A DNA stretch of 13,490 nt from Acidobacteriota bacterium. GTDB lineage: Bacteria > Acidobacteriota > Terriglobia > Terriglobales > Acidobacteriaceae. This document shows positions 11,915-13,490 of this stretch, one piece after another. Position 1 is the first letter of the stretch, and the number at the start of each line of letters is the position of its first letter. A program made the position numbers and the translations under genes. The stretch covers positions 1-13,490 of the forward strand of contig JAJYZK010000040.1 of the NCBI GenBank assembly GCA_021799945.1. Direction: 5' to 3'. Below the pieces are notes generated by a model that was not told where the DNA came from, did no database searches, and was given only the letters and a program-made list of their open reading frames with translations.

Positions 11915-13490
11915 CTCGCGGACTCGCTTTCGACCTCGAACCGCGCTGGGACGGTGTCCCCGACTGGAGGAAAGCCAATCTCCTCGAGGGCGGCGGAGCA
12001 GCGCTCGCATACCGTGGGCCAGCGGCGGTCCTTGCCGGTGCGGATGGAGTAGTTCCAGCAGCGCTCGCACTTGATTCCATCCGCGGGCAAAGTGATGGCG
12101 CGCAAGGTCTCCGCGCCGGAGACGGCGATCTCCACCTGAGAAACGTTGAAGATTTCGCGCAAGGCGGTGGAGTTGCGCTCCAGCAGCGCGGCCGTCGCCG
12201 GAGGGGCCTCCAGGCGCAGCTTGGCGTCCAGCGCCTTGCCGATGGTCTTCCCCTGGCGCGCCTCTTCCAGGCTCTTCAGGGCCTCGGTGCGAATTCGCAG
12301 CAGCTCATCCCATTCGTCGCAAAGCCCCGCGTCGGTAGCCGGAGCGATGCCTGCCAAATCCGGGAACAGATCCAGATGCACGCTCGCCTTGCGGCCGGGA
12401 ATGGCCGGCAGGTAGGCCCAGACTTCGTCGGCGGTGAAGCTGAGCACGGGGGCCAGCAGTCTCACCAGCGTCTCGGCGATGGTCCACAAGGCGGTTTGCG
12501 CCGAACGCCGGGCCAGGCTGCGCGGAGCGAACGTGTACAGCCGGTCTTTGAGGACGTCGATGTAGAAGGCGCTGAGATCGGCGGCGGCGAACTCGTTCAC
12601 CGCGTGATAGACGCGATGGAAGGCGAACTGCTCGTACCAGCGCAGAACGCTTTCCGCAAGCTCGCGCGTCCGGTGCAGCAGGAAGCGGTCGAGCGGCTGC
12701 ATCTGCTCCCAGGGAACGGCGTCCCGCGCGGGATCTAAGCCGTGCAGATTGCCCAGCAGATAACGGAATGTGTTTCTGAGCTTGCGGTAGGTTTCGGCCA
12801 CCCGGCGCATCAGGTTTTCACTGGCCGCGACGTCCTCGCGGAAATCCACCGAGGCCACCCACAGGCGCACGATCTCCGCGCCGAGGCGCTCGGCGATATC
12901 CACCGGGTCCACGCCGTTGCCGAGGCTCTTCGACATGGCGCGGCCCTGCTCGTCGAGCGTCCAGCCGCAGGTGGCGGCCATGCGGTAGGGGGCCGCGCCG
13001 CGCACGCCCACGGCGCAGAGCAGAGAGGACTGGAACCAGCCCCGATGCTGGTCGCCGCCCTCCAGGTACAGATCCGCCGGCCAGGGCAAATCGGGCTCCC
13101 GGCCGAGCACCGCCGCCTGGCTTGCGCCGCTCTCGAACCAGACGTCGAGGATATCCATCTCTTTTTCGAACCCCGCCTCCGCGCCGCAGGAACAGCGCGC
13201 GCCGGAGGGCAGGATTTCGGCGGCCTCCCGCACATACCATGCGTCGGCGCCCTGGCTCGCGAACAACTCCGCTACGCGGCGATTGACCCCGGGATCGACC
13301 AGCGGCTTGCGGCAGTTCCCGCAGAGGAAGACGGCGATGGGAACTCCCCATACGCGCTGGCGGGAGATGCACCAGTCCGGACGAGACTCAACCATGTTCG
13401 AGATGCGGGTCCGCCCCCATTCCGGATCCCACTTCACCTTTTCAATCTCCGCGAGAGCCTTGCCGCGGAGATTCGCCGACGCTGCTTCCC
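11911..13490 (-). CDS. ileS: isoleucyl-tRNA synthetase, C-terminal part cut by window edge
   Basis: A class I aminoacyl-tRNA synthetase that charges tRNA-Ile. About 525 C-terminal residues are visible; the N-terminus with HIGH and most of the editing domain lies beyond 13490. The frame is open to the edge, so the GTG at 13437 is not a real start. Visible motifs are RPDWCISRQRVWGVPI, LDVWFESGAS, YLEGGDQHRGWFQSSLL and the KMSKS-loop, here AMSKS (12925-12939), followed by the helical anticodon-binding domain (FYIDVLKDRLYTFAPRS, then LSFTADEVWAYLP). A C-terminal zinc finger (CERCW and CERC) occupies roughly the last 45 residues. Two further CxxC/CxC groups (CGNC, CSCG) lie before DVWFESG. The alignment with E. 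coli IleS is continuous by eye. It overlaps lspA by ATGA. Confidence 0.96.
   Translation of the reverse strand, partial: EAASANLRGKALAEIEKVKWDPEWGRTRISNMVESRPDWCISRQRVWGVPIAVFLCGNCRKPLVDPGVNRRVAELFASQGADAWYVREAAEILPSGARCSCGAEAGFEKEMDILDVWFESGASQAAVLGREPDLPWPADLYLEGGDQHRGWFQSSLLCAVGVRGAAPYRMAATCGWTLDEQGRAMSKSLGNGVDPVDIAERLGAEIVRLWVASVDFREDVAASENLMRRVAETYRKLRNTFRYLLGNLHGLDPARDAVPWEQMQPLDRFLLHRTRELAESVLRWYEQFAFHRVYHAVNEFAAADLSAFYIDVLKDRLYTFAPRSLARRSAQTALWTIAETLVRLLAPVLSFTADEVWAYLPAIPGRKASVHLDLFPDLAGIAPATDAGLCDEWDELLRIRTEALKSLEEARQGKTIGKALDAKLRLEAPPATAALLERNSTALREIFNVSQVEIAVSGAETLRAITLPADGIKCERCWNYSIRTGKDRRWPTVCERCSAALEEIGFPPVGDTVPARFEVESESAR

Overview
The window is GC-rich bacterial DNA with twelve protein-coding genes, two of them cut by the window edges. 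Protein character and gene content point to an Acidobacteriota-like genome. The hints are the IleRS-LspA pair, an SprT-like protein of a type I associate with that phylum, secreted TPR proteins, and intergenic repeats with a 'tcctgagcg..gcgaaggat' core. This placement is inference from recalled resemblance, not a search. No rRNA, tRNA, CRISPR array, transposase, integrase or phage gene was seen.

Left third, minus strand: the N-terminal end of aroA (EPSP synthase) leaves the window at position 1. It is followed by about 490 bp without a gene that is dense in repeats: three copies of GGGAAGCGAT, a 13-bp direct repeat, a perfect 21-bp-arm hairpin, and a 261-bp segment bounded by 11-bp inverted repeats. 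Next come a two-GAF SpoIIE/RsbU-type PP2C phosphatase, a 266-bp GC-rich spacer with 13-bp tandem repeats, a divergent DeoC-like aldolase and hpt (hypoxanthine phosphoribosyltransferase). hpt and the deoC-like gene probably share a transcript for purine salvage and deoxyribose phosphate metabolism.

Centre, plus strand: a divergent 95-bp spacer separates hpt from an Lgt-like membrane enzyme of the 'GDGDYG' type. A close-packed series follows: uvrA (TTG start), an exported TPR protein 11 bp later, then two small exported helical proteins of unknown function and a GTG-started SprT-like zinc-metallopeptidase-like protein. The spacing suggests that uvrA and the three exported proteins are co-transcribed.

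Right end, minus strand: ileS (C-terminal part only) overlaps lspA by an ATGA stop/start, and lspA converges on the SprT-like gene across 19 bp. The window therefore holds two steps of lipoprotein maturation (an Lgt-like protein and LspA), nucleotide excision repair, isoleucyl-tRNA charging, purine salvage, the shikimate pathway and one signalling phosphatase.

Most of the window is housekeeping. I see no clear new defence or mobile system. The points most worth a second look are the DeoC-like protein lacking two catalytic residues, the Lgt-like protein lacking several key residues, the uncharacterised exported trio behind uvrA, and the inverted-repeat-bounded segment that supplies the phosphatase stop codon.
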